A stretch of 64,000 nt of DNA. It comes from Psoroptes ovis. Lineage: Eukaryota; Arthropoda; Arachnida; Sarcoptiformes; Psoroptidae. Location of the stretch: the NCBI GenBank assembly GCA_002943765.1, contig PQWQ01000040.1, positions 124,001-188,000 on the forward strand, given 5' to 3'. The notes beneath the pieces are model-generated. The model searched no databases. It had not been told where the DNA came from and worked only from the letters and a program-made list of their open reading frames with translations. The translations under genes were made by a program, and so were the position numbers. Below, in pieces: positions 11,992 to 25,217 of this stretch (position 1 is its first letter; every line of letters starts with the position of its first letter).

Positions 11992-13833
11992 GGGTTATGA
12001 CTGTACTGATGATGATACTGGTAATAATGATCACTATCGTCTCGGCGAACATTGACCATTGAAAATTTTGAAAATGATTTCAATTTCATTTTGATTGAAA
12101 TCGAAAACAACCAAGCATCTCTTCAAGGTATTAATTTGGTGTTTTTTAGATTTCTCTTCATCATAATTATCATCTTGATGGTGGTGCAGTATCATTTACA
12201 GGTATGTTTTCACCTTGTTTATTTTTAATTTCTTCATTTTGAAAATCTTCAATTTTCGAATTTCGAAAACATTGGATATAAATAAATAAAACAGGTACGT
12301 TTAGCCAGATAAACCATCGTTTGTGGCCACCATGACCATCGTGTATATCGTGGCTGTGAAGATTGTAAAAATTATGAATTATTCAATGTATTTCAATGAA
12401 TTCATATTTATTTACCTTGGTAAATTAAGAAAATTTGGGTTAAAACAAAAACCGAAAATGAGCCAAATAACGGTGAATGAATGAATGTTCAATGAACTTT
12501 ACCAAAAATTGATGTTTTTGAGATTTCAAATTTCCGTTTCTGGCAATTCGTATTGATGAATTCATTGAATTGAATGAATTCATTTATTTCTGCCTTAGTT
12601 TCTTCGTTTTTGCCGAATTCCAATCAATTTATTTGATTCGATATTCCGTTTTTTGTTTAATCAAATTGAAATTCATTCAAAAATAAATGAATTTAATCCT
12701 ATTTTGATGATCAGGTATACGCAAGGATCCGTGTATTCAGTGCATATTTTTGTTTATTCTAAAATTCAAAATTAATGATTTCGAATTTCGAATCTTTTAT
12801 TGTGAGAAATTTTCCCGAAAAATTTTTCAAAAAGAAAAAAACAAAGCAAAACCCTTAGAATTTTTTTAAGGTGATAAGATCTACCCAGGTTCAAGGTCTA
12901 CAAAAAAGGTTTGGTCAAATGATTTCAATGTTTTAAAGGCCATGATTTTGCCTAACGAATTTTTGAATAAACAAAGTTGGTCAATGGACCTTTAAACTTT
13001 ATCGAAGGAAATTTTCCTTGAAGCCAATTGCTAGCGCCTGTAGAGGGCAGCACACGACTGCTCCACCTTTTTTTATCACCAAAACCAACCAAACTAGATT
13101 ATTTCTCTTCTATTTAAATGTGTGTAAATATTTTGATGGCTGACATTTGAGAACAAGATGAATGATTCATTCTTCTTTTGATTAAGAAAACACAATAAAC
13201 AACAATTGTAAATAAATTACACACTGAAAAAAAAACAAGAAAAAAAGTTTCACATATACAAATGGTATGTGTAACCATTTTCTATGCTTCTACCACTTTT
13301 TTTAAATCGAATTCTCCAAGCTACTTAACAGCACAGCCCGTGATGGTAACGGGCATATTTTAACACATGTAAACTGCTCAAAACGAGTGTGGCACGGGCA
13401 AATTTGTACTGCAGCAGTTGAATGTTGACTACTTTAGACACAAAAACTCATGAGAAGTTAAGACCAATAGATGGCAATAGTGATAAATTGCATTCCAATC
13501 GGGAACAAACACTTATATATACACGAATATATATTATACATCGGTATCGACACATACACACACATATATATACATACACATGAATGATATGACAAGTGCA
13601 CATATACATAATACATTCATACATACATATTTACATATACATAAACTCAAAAGAGTACAATGAGCTCATTGATTGTGAATGTTTGTGTTTGTTGTTTGTG
13701 TCGTATACATAAATAATCAAACGAATATTTTAAGACAAAGATAATCACATTTTTCAACGTTTTGATTCTGTCAAATTCATATTCTCTCATTGATTCATTC
13801 ATTCATTCATTCTGCTTATTGTTTATTCATTAA
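11992..13833. other. Intergenic region between SDR and armadillo genes
   Basis: About 1.9 kb between two divergent genes with no supported coding sequence. It contains a CCCGTG...ACGGGC inverted motif near 13335-13360, microsatellite-like CA/TA tracts (13510-13640) and an ATAGATGGCA motif near 13468. The 13500-13640 tract, with many ATATATA runs, probably lies in or near the armadillo promoter. Confidence 0.5.
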
Positions 13834-13879
13834 AAGAATTCTTCGACAATTCGATTGATTCTGTGTTCGAAGAATTCTT
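13834..13879 (+). promoter_or_regulatory. 13-bp inverted repeat in the armadillo 5' leader
   Basis: AAGAATTCTTCGA at 13834-13846 and its exact reverse complement at 13867-13879 are separated by 20 bp, ending about 80 bp before the armadillo ATG. If transcribed it would form a stable leader hairpin. Each arm also contains the self-palindrome AAGAATTCTT. Confidence 0.5.
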
Positions 13880-13960
13880 CATCATTTTGAATTGATTTCA
13901 AGTTTGTTTTGAAGAATTCAGCTGAAGATATTCACTGAATCATTTGCTCAATCAACGATA

Positions 13961-16930
13961 ATGTCCTATCAACAACCAAATCGTGGACCACCACCGGTAT
14001 CAACGAATCGTGTTGTTGGTGGTGTTGGTGGTGTCCAAAATAATCAAATGAAAATGACTAATGGTACCAGCGGATTACCACCGAATCAATCAGCTGGTTT
14101 GATGAATGGTCAACAACCACCACCGAATGGTCAATTAACATCGAATCATGATCAACAAAAACATTGGTCAAATACTGGTGGTGGTGGTTATCTTGATTCT
14201 GGTTTCAATTCATGTGGACAATCAAATCCAATGACACCATCAATGTCGGTGACTGAAGAAGATATGAATGATGCACATAATATGGGTTTTGATTGGGATC
14301 AAACATTTGGCGATGCATTCGGTGCTGGTCCTGGTAATGGTGATGATGGTCATGTGATGGATGAACTGAATCAAACCCGTTCGCAACGTGTCCGAGCAGC
14401 AATGTTTCCTGAGACGATGGACGAAGGTATGGAAATACCATCAACACAGTTTGATCCAAATCAAGCGACAAGTGTCCAACGATTAGCTGAACCATCACAA
14501 ATGTTAAAACATGCAGTTGTTAATCTAATCAACTATCAAGATGATGCAGATTTAGCAACACGTGCCATACCAGAATTGATAAAATTGTTGAATGATGAAG
14601 ATCAAGTAGTGGTTGGCCAAGCAGCAATGATGGTACATCAATTATCGAAAAAAGAAGCATCCAGACATGCCATAATGAATTCACCACAAATGGTCGATGC
14701 GCTAATACGTGTAATGTCACAAAGTAATGATGTTGATACGACTAAAAGTGCTGCCGCTGTTCTACATTTATTATCACAACATCGACAAGGTCTGTTGACC
14801 ATATTCAAATCAGGTGGTATTGTTGCATTGGTCAAACTGTTATCATCACCAGTCGAATCAGTACTGTTTTATGCTATTACGACATTACATAATTTATTGT
14901 TACATCAAGAAGGATCGAAAATTGCAGTACGTATGGCTGGTGGTCTACAGAAAATGGTCGCATTATTACGGCGAGATAATTTCAAATTTCTGGCCATCGT
15001 AACTGATTGTCTCCAGATATTAGCCTACGGTAATCAAGAAGGTAAATTGATCATATTGGCAAGTGGTGGCCCAGCACAGCTCGTACGGATAATGAAAACT
15101 TATCAATACGAGAAATTACTGTGGACCACATCGAGAGTGTTGAAAGTTTTATCCGTATGTTCAAGCAATAAGCCGGCCATCGTACAAAATGATGGTATGC
15201 AAGCATTGGCTATGCATTTGACAAGTTCCAGTCAACGATTGGTGTTGAATTGTTTGTGGACATTGCGTAATCTATCGGATGCGGCCACAAAATGTGACAA
15301 TCTGACTGAATTATTACATGTAGGTCATTCTAATGATATCGTAGATTGTATTTTAATTCATTTTTTCCTTCTCTCAAATAGAATCTGGTACAATTATTGA
15401 ATACAAATGATATCAACATAGTGACATGTGCTGCTGGTATCTTGTCTAATTTGACATGTAACAATCAAACAAATAAAACAATCGTTTGTCAAGTTGGTGG
15501 CATTGAAGCATTGGTACGAACCATTATCCAGGCTGGAAATCATGAAGAAATAACTGAACCGGCTGTTTGTGCTCTCCGTCATTTGACAAGTCGTCATGCT
15601 GAATCGGAAATGGCACAAAATGCTGTCCGGCTACAATACGGGCTGCCAGTGATTGTTAATCTATTGAATCATCCAAGTCGTTGGCCATTGATTAAAGCGG
15701 TCATTGGTTTGATTCGTAATCTGGCTTTGTGTCCAGCAAATCATGCACCACTGCGTGAAAATAATACCATTCAACGTTTGGTACAGCTGTTGAATAAAGC
15801 TTATCAAGAAACACGGCAACGAAATAGTATGGCATCATCGAATGGTTCACAAAATATCACTGCATTAACTGATGGTGTACGAATGGAAGAAATTGTTGAA
15901 GGTACTGTTGGTGCATTACATACATTGGCCAAAGATCCTCATAATCGTGCCGTTATTCGAAGTTTAAATGTTATTTCTACATTTGTACGGATACTGTACA
16001 GTGATGTTGAAAATATTCAACGTGTTGCCGTTGGTGTACTTTGTGAATTGGCCACCGATAAAGAAGGTTAGTGTTTGCTTTGAATCCGATCAAAAAATTA
16101 ATGAATTATTCGTTTCATTCTAGGTGCCGATATTATTGAAGCTGAAGGTGCAACATCACCATTGACACACTTGTTACAATCACCAAATGAAGGTATTGCA
16201 ACATATGCTGCAGCTGTTTTATTTAAAATGTCTGGTGAAAAATCACCTGATTACAAGAAACGTTTATCAATGGAATTAACAAATACATTATATCGTGATG
16301 ATGCATCAAATTGGGCTACAGGTGGACCTGGTGATATGGTCGATATGAATCTATTACCAGATGATACATTTCAAGAACCATTATATCATCCAGGACAACA
16401 ACCACAACATCAATCACATCAACAACAACAGCAAGCACCGCAACAACATAATCATCATCAAGGAACATTACAACATCAACCGCCACCACCACCACAAAGT
16501 GTTCATAATGTACAATCACGTCCACAACAACAACAGCAGCCGCAACAACAATATCATCAACAATTATATGAATCTCAGGTATTCTTCATTTCTTTAATTC
16601 TTTAATTCACTTTTCTCACAAACATGATTCCATTTCTATTCAATCATTCAGATGTTGGATCCTATGTTAAATCATGCATCAGGATATGGACATACGAGAG
16701 CAATGGACATTGATTCAAGCGATCTTGGTGGTTATAATGATCGAATGATGGATACCACAACAGCTAATGGACCATCAGCAGTAGCACAACAACAATCAAT
16801 GAATCATCATATACCGAATGGGCCACCACCATCAGCTCAACAACAACATCAACAACAAATGGCAGTTCAGCAACAACAACAGCAACAGCAACAACAAATG
16901 CAAGGAGCTTGGTATGATACTGATCTATAA
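13961..16930 (+). CDS. arm: Beta-catenin / Armadillo, four exons
   Basis: Links cadherins to alpha-catenin at adherens junctions and activates TCF targets in Wnt signalling. Exons are 13961-15319, 15382-16066, 16124-16578 and 16652-16930. All join in phase to about 925 residues, longer than the roughly 780-840 usual for the family. The N-terminal phosphodegron is clear (YLDSGFNS at about 77-84), with Ser/Thr every fourth residue. The alpha-catenin-binding helix follows (QRVRAAMFPETMDEGMEIPS), then twelve-repeat ARM architecture (for example QRLAEPSQMLKHAVVNLINY, ITTLHNLLLHQEGSKIA, GILSNLTCNN, ALRHLTSRH). The C-terminus is expanded with Gln/His runs but keeps the WYDTDL end, a PDZ ligand. The first ATG of the open frame was taken as start. 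Confidence 0.97.
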
Positions 16931-19900
16931 ACGATTTTAAAGATATGATGATTATTTGAACCATCGACGAAACACACGAAACTATCGATTGTGATTATTT
17001 TTTTTTAATCGAATCAAAGAAAAATTGACCAATATTTTTTTTGTTGTGGACCAAAGAAAATATCGAAAGAAAACAATCAATCAATCAGCCAATGAATATA
17101 TATCAATTTAGTTTTGCTTTATTTCATTTATTTTGTCTTAATGGTTTATGTTTACCATTTTAAAATCATACAAAAACACCATATATATTTTATTTTACAT
17201 CATCATCATCATCATCATTTTATTATTGATAATTTTTACATGATGAATGAATGAATGAATGAGAATGAATCAATGAATTATTCGAATGAATAAATTAAAC
17301 TTTTTTATTTGATATATTTGATAATTGATTTTCGTGTTTTCATGTTATTAATCGAATGAATTGATGCAAGTACAATGTATGTATGAGATTGATTTGATTC
17401 GATTCGATAAATCAATTTCAATCAATTAATCCTTTTATTTGTCTCGAATTTTGTTTTTGAAATCCGGTAGTAAAATTTCAAAAAAATACATTTTGAATCA
17501 TGTATCTTTATGTTCATCGTTGATGTAAATGCGTGCTTTGTGTTTTGTGCACAAAGTGAAAATATTTTTTTTTAAATTTCAAAAAAACCAGTTTCATTCG
17601 ATGTGTTTTCATGTCTTAGCTGTACACACAGAGTCAGTTTTGAAATTGAATGATGAATAAGTTTTGCTTGTCAAATCTGCTTGTTTTCGAATGTATGTTA
17701 TGTGTCATTTGATCGATTGAAAATCAATATTTTGAAAACGGAAACTTGTCATTTCATTTTCAAACTACTGATTGGATAAATCAAAATCAATCATTAATCA
17801 ATGAATATAATCAGGTGATAATTAGATTTTTTTTTCAAATTTATTGATTTTCAAATTTAAAAGGTGAGAAATTGTTCAAAATTATCATTGTCAAATCATT
17901 ATTATTCGACTGAATCATTATTTAAATCATGAGCCTTCATTCGAAAATATTATAAATCAATTATCGATAATTATTAGTGTCTTGTTTTGTTTTTCACAAA
18001 TGTCCTTGTTGTTTGCTTATCAATCGATCATTTGATTGATTGATTGATTTCAATTTTTACAAATTTGCAAACTTTTTCAAGTCATAAATGTCCGAATGAT
18101 ATTCACACAAAGTTATTCATTGAATGAATCTTCTCTCCATAAATGATTGAATGACATTTTTCTTATTATTCATATTTTCCTTGACCAAATCATCCATTTA
18201 TTGACATTAATATTCATCATTAAATGAAAAAAAAATCATTAATTTTTGAATTAGTTGAATCATCAGTCCTTTATTGAATTCCATTATTCAATTCCATCAT
18301 TATTCAGTGATTTGGTCGGTCGGTCGGTTGGACGACTGGACAGCGAAACATAAACGACATAAAGGCTCGAATAATGGCCAGTGATGGCCATCGGTGACCA
18401 TTATAATCATTAAAATCGTCAACAGAGCTGATATCAAAGAATATTTCATACATTGTTTGCCATCATCATCATCAACGATGATAATGACACCATAATGACA
18501 TTTTCATATATGTACTTTCGTACATGAATTGTTTTGAATACATTCAAAAGTGACGACCATTGATTATCATCATCCGAGCACTGGCCATATCGTGTTGTAA
18601 TTCAAGTTTTTTGATTTCTCTGCTCCTCATTACGAATGTCTTAATGTGAGAGAGAATTCACCACCTTAAAGGTGGCGGTGGTGGTGGATAAGACGGCGGT
18701 CATCGGTGTCCAATGGCTGACCAACAGCTGATTGTCACCATTTGTTGCAAGTTAGGCCGATCATTCATGGTTTACGGCCCTCGGCACTGATTCGCACCGA
18801 ATCTGCCCCTTGAATTTCCTTTCACAATCAATCGACGATATTCGATATTTCATTTCCTGAAATTGTCAAATATTAAATTAATCAATCGAACGATTGATTG
18901 ATTGATTGATTACATACAAATCTCCCGTTTGATTGATATTTTTTTCCTGTCAATTTGACACTATTTCATGTATCACTGTACTGGCTGGCTGGCTGCTTGA
19001 TAATCTTATTATTTGATTTTAAAAAATTCTGCTTGGATTCTGCCGGCGCCGAAAATCATCAAATTGGTCAATGAACGCCGCAGCTGCAGCAAACATTACT
19101 TAAAATCAAGACGTAGTAATACGTCAGCGGCCACCAAAGATCATTCATTCAATGACGTATTAGTACGTCATCGGCGTTTCCAATTCCTAAGGGATAAAAC
19201 AATTCAATTGTATGTCTCTGTTTCATTGTTAACAGCATTTCATTTTTTACCACTTTTTTTCAATTTGTACATGTTTAAATTCAGCGTTGAAAATCTTGCG
19301 TAAAACTTGCTCGATCTGATTTTTTTCGGTTTACATAAATGATCATACATCATTTAGTGATGATGATTAATCATATATGTGAAAAACAATTGAAAATTGT
19401 TTTGTTGAAATAAAATTTTTTTTTTTCACGATTTCACGAATTTAGGCCATTGTTTGTATTGAAAAAAATATTCATTTATGTACATTTGACCATCCACATA
19501 CATCATGTATAGCCTTATCACCATCATCATCTTTATGTGAAGATTTAAATTTAATTCTGATGAATTTATTCAGTCATTTCTGGTGGACACCCTGGCGATA
19601 ATTTACCAGATATTTTTTCTAAGCTGGACGAAATGATTGACACATTGTTCGTTGATTCAGTTTGGTTTTGATTTCCGTTTTTCGAAAAAAGATTATCAAA
19701 GGTCGACATCCTGCTGCATTTAGGCACAGACACACAATGTGCATTGGCATAGCCTTCATTCCGCTCATTGTTCACATGTTTATATGTACGAATCACCCAA
19801 AATTTGCATCTAACCACCAAGCGAAAATCATGAAAGCGCAATGACATTTGCGCGTATGAATCTTCATTTAAAATCAGAATCGTCTTCTGACCTTTGACCT

Positions 19901-22231
19901 GTTGGAGAAGAGGAAAATAAACAATTAATTTTAAAGAATTCGAATTTCGAATTTATCGAATTTTTGGCAGACGAATTAATCGATAGTCATCGGAGACAGC
20001 TATCGATTTTTATTGTTGCGAAATTCTTCATCTGATTAATTAATGATTTTGTTAATCAATTTTTTTTCTGTCGTTCGTCGTTTTGATTAATTAGCGGAAA
20101 AGCCTTAATTGAAGTACAAATAAAAAAACATTATGTAATTTGTTAGTTGAAGAGGGAAAGAAAGGAGAAGAAAAAATTAAAAACCAGTAAATTAAAAATT
20201 TTTTTTTCAAAATTTTAAATTGAAAATTTTTAAGCAGTGGTAGTGGCATTTGAGTATTTATTGGGCAGTGGCATTAAAATGTGTTCAACTTTAAAACATT
20301 CTCGCCTTTATCCGATGCTACTACCTTTGTTCGGCTGAACAATACAATTCTGTTCCTCTCTAATTTTAATACTACTACTTTGTATTCTTATCTATTCACT
20401 TTATACCTAAAAAAACAATTGTCAAACAATGGAAAATAGGTCTGAACAACAGCTCACATTTCTATGCTACTACCTTTTTTTTGATGCGAAAAAAAAACAA
20501 AACCAAAGCCAAGCCTTGTTCCTGTTTCATTTCAATTCATTTGTTTTGTTTTCGCGCTTTTGTCCATTTATTCGTGTACACACACATATCACACAAACAG
20601 ATGCAAACACTTGAATACATTTGATTTCTTCTCTTTTTTTGAATCCTGAACGAAAAAAAAATGGAAAAAATAATTGAAAACAAGACCACCACTGTGTGTG
20701 TTGTGTGATGGTTGGTTTGATTGAACAATTTTCTGCATTCATTCATTTGTGTGTGTATCATTGATGCTCGTCCGAATTGTTATTCTTCATCTTATTCACA
20801 TTTGAACATGTTCAAAAATTGTTGTTTTTGGTTGTTGAATCTTGAAGTAAAGTGAAGAAGAACAAGAACAAAACAATGAAATGATATAATAATAAGAAAC
20901 CATATAATAAGATGAATAAGAAATAAAACAAAACAAAACAAACAATAATCAGTGCACACAAACACAAACAAACTTACACACAAACGCCATACGGCTCTTG
21001 TGTGATTACGAGCCGCACAATTTTCTCTGTTTTTCCAGTGAATTTTAAGTGAATTTTTGGCTTTGATTTGTTTTGATTTCAATTATTTCATCAAAGAAAA
21101 TTGTAAAAATGTAAATATTCCTTCGATTTGCACCATAATTCACCCATGAAAATCAAAATTAATTAATTAATTTTTGTTAATTAATCAACTCCAAAATCAA
21201 AAATCGAATTCGAACGTTTTGTAAACAACAAAAAAAAGCAACAAAAACGTTCGAATTCGAAACACATCCAAAACATTCGATTTTTTTTCGGTGTGTGTTT
21301 ATGTCACTCGTGTATCTGTCTGTCCATCATCAAAACATAAATGTCCACCCAAATATTTGTTCAATCAATTAGATCTAAAAGCTACAAGAAATCACTGAAA
21401 TTTCGACCAGTAAACCAACCAGAAATGATGGCAATCAATTGGTGAAATGAATCAGAAAAATCAAATTCGAAAAAAACCAAAAAAAAAAAAAAATCCATGA
21501 ATTTCGTTGAGATTTCAAAATGTAAATATTCAATTATTGAGCATTCATGGTTTGAAATTATTGTCGATGATCTTTGAAATGATAATTTGTATGGAATGAG
21601 TAAACATTACTCTAATTTTTTGCCTACATTTGAACATGTGAATGTGTGTTTGAATTTGAATGTTTTAATGTGTGTTATTTGTGTACTTGTGCATAGAACA
21701 GGATACATATTTCCTGGTCTAATTTTGCATTAAATCAAAAAAAAAGAAAATTCAAATCAAAGCAAATCAAATCAAATCAAAGATAATTTTCATCAGTTGA
21801 AAAAGACATGTAAATATAAACATCTTTGTATTTCAATTATGTTTGTCTGCGTGTGTGTTCATCTATTAATTTCAAGATATTGAATACAACACCATCAGCA
21901 TCAGCATCGACGACAACTGAAAAAATCAAATAAAATAAATGAATAATAAGTAAATGAAAAAAAAATCGTTGACAAAAATCAAATAAATCAGTTATAAATA
22001 ATAATGCGAGAATAACGACAACCATAATAATAATTGTCATGATTTCATTGTGCTTGTGTTGTGAGTGATTAACATGAAAATGTTTTTGCAGCTCGAAAAA
22101 AATGAAAAAGAATTGAAATAAATGAATTGAATTGAAAATGTTTGTGACAAAAATTGTGATGATCAAATAATATAATCATTGTGTGTCTGTTGTGAATACA
22201 CACAAGCTCACAACACATTCTCATATTAATA
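16931..22231. other. Armadillo 3' flank and intergenic DNA
   Basis: A possible armadillo poly(A) signal, AATAAA, is at 17289-17294. The rest is AT-rich with many ATGA/ATTC runs and no supported gene. Notable pieces are the TACGTCA-rich block at 19108-19175 and an inverted repeat around TCGAATTCGAACGTTTT (about 21205-21262). Open frames such as 19013-19303 and 20792-21082 are low-complexity and unsupported. Confidence 0.5.
19108..19175. repeat. TACGTCA inverted motif pair
   Basis: This block contains ACGTAGTAATACGTCAGCGG and, 30 bp later, TGACGTATTAGTACGTCA followed by TCGGCG. The second is an inverted repeat of TGACGTA/TACGTCA. A third related copy, ACGTATTAATACGTCAGCGG, is at 36185-36204. 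They could be remnants of one repeat family or CRE-like sites. Confidence 0.45.
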
Positions 22232-22313
22232 TTAGGTTGTACGAAAAGTTTATTCAGCTTAATCAATCGAGAGTTGCACATGAAAATGAGCCAGAACTTT
22301 CTGGACAACCTAA
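22232..22313 (+). mobile_element. Miniature TA-flanked element, class A
   Basis: An 82-bp copy beginning TTAGGTTGTACGAAAAGTT and ending ACTTTCTGGACAACCTAA, with TA on each side. The internal order is GCTTAATCAATCGAGAGTTGC, then ACATGAAAATGAGCC. Confidence 0.8.
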
Positions 22314-22987
22314 TACAAAAAACATGGAGGATTCATTTCATTTTATTTGATTTTATTCATTTTTTCCAGCATTCCAGTGTGATTTTTTGTACTTCATATC
22401 ACTATTCACCATTTGTGTATTTTGTAATATAATTTTTCCTTCATCACAGTGAAAAATGACAAGTATTTTAATGAATAATAACGATAGTAATAGAAATATT
22501 GTTGAAAAACAACAAATTAACATTGAAAAATATTAATAATAATAATAATAATCAAAAATAATTCGTGACATCCAATATTTAAACGATTTTGAAAAAAAAT
22601 GAAATAATGATAATGCAATGATAATGATGATGATGATGAAAATGAAAAAAATCATTGAAATTTTAATTTTTTTTCTTTGTTCAACTAAACAAAAATTTTC
22701 CTGTATTTTCTCTGTCCACAACAATTACAAATGATAATGTATGATCAATGAATGAACAATCATCATCGAAAAAAAAATCAACATCATCAATACAACATAT
22801 TAGTACATACATGCATTTGTTTAATGGTTTTTTTAGCCATTTTTCTAATTTTTGTTTCATTCATTGTTAATCAACTAAACAAATTTATTTCAATTTTATT
22901 CATTCAATAATTTCAATCATCCATTCGTTTAAAGTGATTTTTTGTCATCAAGGAATTTTTCTTCGTTTTCTGCCTTTTATCATTATC

Positions 22988-23068
22988 AAAGGCTGTCCGA
23001 AAAGTTCATTCGGCTTAATCAATCCAAGTTGCTAATGAAGATCGACCAAAACTTTCCGGACAACCTCG
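22988..23068 (+). mobile_element. Miniature TA-flanked element, class A
   Basis: A copy with left end AAAGGCTGTCCGAAAAGTTC and right end ACTTTCCGGACAACCTCG. The outermost bases have decayed, and TA is visible only on the right. It is followed by a CA microsatellite. Confidence 0.7.
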
Positions 23069-23134
23069 TATATTTCACCCAAAAATACTCAAGAAAAAAA
23101 ATATACAGTTTAAAATATATGGCGTGTGTATCAT

Positions 23135-23154
23135 CACACACACACACACACACA
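23135..23154. repeat. (CA)n microsatellite
   Basis: A run of about ten CA dinucleotides immediately downstream of a miniature element. Confidence 0.8.
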
Positions 23155-24736
23155 ATATCACTATTTGCAAAGATATCTACTTTTATATAGAAATGATTAT
23201 TTTTTCTGGTTATTTTTCTGTGTGTTATTTGAGATGATAATTTTTCCTTTTGGCGTTGGTGTGTGTTAGTGTATGTATAATATGCGTGTCTGTGTCTGTG
23301 TGCTATATGGGCACACATACCGATTTCATCCACACACATCTACATTTTGAAATACTCAACTAAATAACAATAATATCGATTTGATCGATCTTTTCACTGT
23401 TTTTAGAAGAAATGAAAAGAAATTGAATGAAATGAAATGAAAATAAGCAAACAGAAATATATTACATTTGACAAAGTCTATTTTCATTTATATAATTATT
23501 ATTATTGGTATTATTATTTGTTTTTTGAATTTTCAAACAACAAAAAGCAAAAATAGAAATAATAATAATAAATGCACAGTGAAACTATGCATTTATCAAT
23601 GAAAATGTTTCTCTATGTGTTTATATGTTTGTCAATATCATCTATCAGTGCATGTTTTGTCATTTTATTTTATCAAAAATTGAATGATCATCAATGAAAT
23701 TGAAATCAATGAAATTTTTCTGTGAAGAAAAAATATTTAAAAAATTGAAAATTGTGCCCATTTTTTTTCGAAAAACACATAATAAATGAATGATAATAAT
23801 AATAATAATGAATAATAATCCTATGATGTTTGAATTTTGATGTCTCTGTTGTAATTGTGTGAATTCCAATTACATTTTTCAACATTGATAATAATGATAA
23901 TAAGCAAAGGAAATTCACGAAAATTTCTGTGATTTTTTTTTGCATTCTTTTGGCTGTTGTATTTCGCTTTCAATAATAATGAATTATTGAGCAAAATGAA
24001 TGAATATTAATGAAAAAAAAAATTATTATTTGATTTTCTTCTTTAAATCAAAGAAACAAATAATTATGATATTTGAACTGATAATAATTTTGATAATTTC
24101 AATGTTTTAAACATTGAAATTGAACGAAATGAAATTTTTCTCAAAAATCAACAACAGCAAAATTAGTTACGGCAACCAGATTTTCCTTTACATTTTTCAA
24201 TTTGAAATTTCGCATCTTTTTCATTCATTTTTCAACTCAACTCAACAAAATCAAATCAAATGAATTGAAAATTGAAAAAATGGAAAAAAAATGAAAAAAA
24301 TCAAAATGAAAAAAGCAGAAGCAAAAATGTGTACAACACAACAAATACAACAAGCACAACGACGAATTGAATGAAAATCAACGAATAAAATGAATGAAAA
24401 GCAAGCATCATACGAATTGAATTATTCGAAATTGTAAATAAATAAATGGCTAAATGAATAATTGAAATGAATGAATCAAGAAAACAAGAAAAACATTTTG
24501 TTTCGTGTATTTGTTTGTTTTGATTCCCTTTTTTCTCCAAGAAAAAAAAACAAGATGTGAAATTTTCAACAAAAAAATTGTGAAAATTTTCATCCATAAG
24601 AAAATCTCCATAAGAAAAATAAAACAAAACGAAATCTTCATTATTAATTTCAAACCGCCTTTCTCAATTTTCAGTGATCATCATCATAATCATAGTCATA
24701 ATCATAATCATAATCATTTGACTTTTCAAATTTTTA

Positions 24737-24818
24737 TTTGGTTGTCCGTAAAGTTCATTCGGCTTGATCAATAGAGTTGCCACATGAAAATCGGCCAAAA
24801 CTTTCCGGACAACCTTAA
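24737..24818 (+). mobile_element. Miniature TA-flanked element, class A
   Basis: An 82-bp copy, TTTGGTTGTCCGTAAAGTTC to ACTTTCCGGACAACCTTAA, with flanking TA on both sides. It retains the internal GATCAATAGAGTTGCCAC and ATGAAAATCGGCC blocks. Confidence 0.8.
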
Positions 24819-25217
24819 TATTTTAAAATTTTTCATATTTTTTTTTTTGTGAATATTTTTCCTCACTCTCCACAAAATTCACATGCAAACACACACAAAC
24901 ATCTTTCCTGTTTTTTTTTTCAATTATCATAATAATCTTTAAAAAAAATCTCTTCAAATAAGTAACATTTGTCAACATTCAAACAGCATTCAAAACATTG
25001 AATAAGCAAAAATAAACAAACAAGGCGTTTCTTGTCTGTTGTGTTATATTTCCATTCATTTCTTCAATAATTTGATTGTGTGTAAATTTTCTTCTTCCAC
25101 CACCAGCAACAACAACAACAACAAACAACAGAAATAATAAGGAAAAGTTTCTCAAAAATTTTGTGAATATTTTTCTTATCCAAAATAATCATTTGAATAA
25201 ATAAATAAAGCAAGAAA

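Larger units (their letters stand above)
22314..25217. other. Non-coding DNA upstream of the ELM2-SANT gene
   Basis: AT-rich sequence with trinucleotide AAT/ATG runs and two miniature elements (22988-23068, 24737-24818). I see no coding sequence. The last few hundred bases presumably contain the promoter and 5' UTR of the ELM2-SANT gene. Confidence 0.5.

Noticed and set aside
21205..21262. Inverted repeat TCGAATTCGAACGTTTT as a MITE
   Set aside because: The arms are short, no target duplication is visible and no second copy was found in the window. It could be a chance palindrome in AT-rich DNA.
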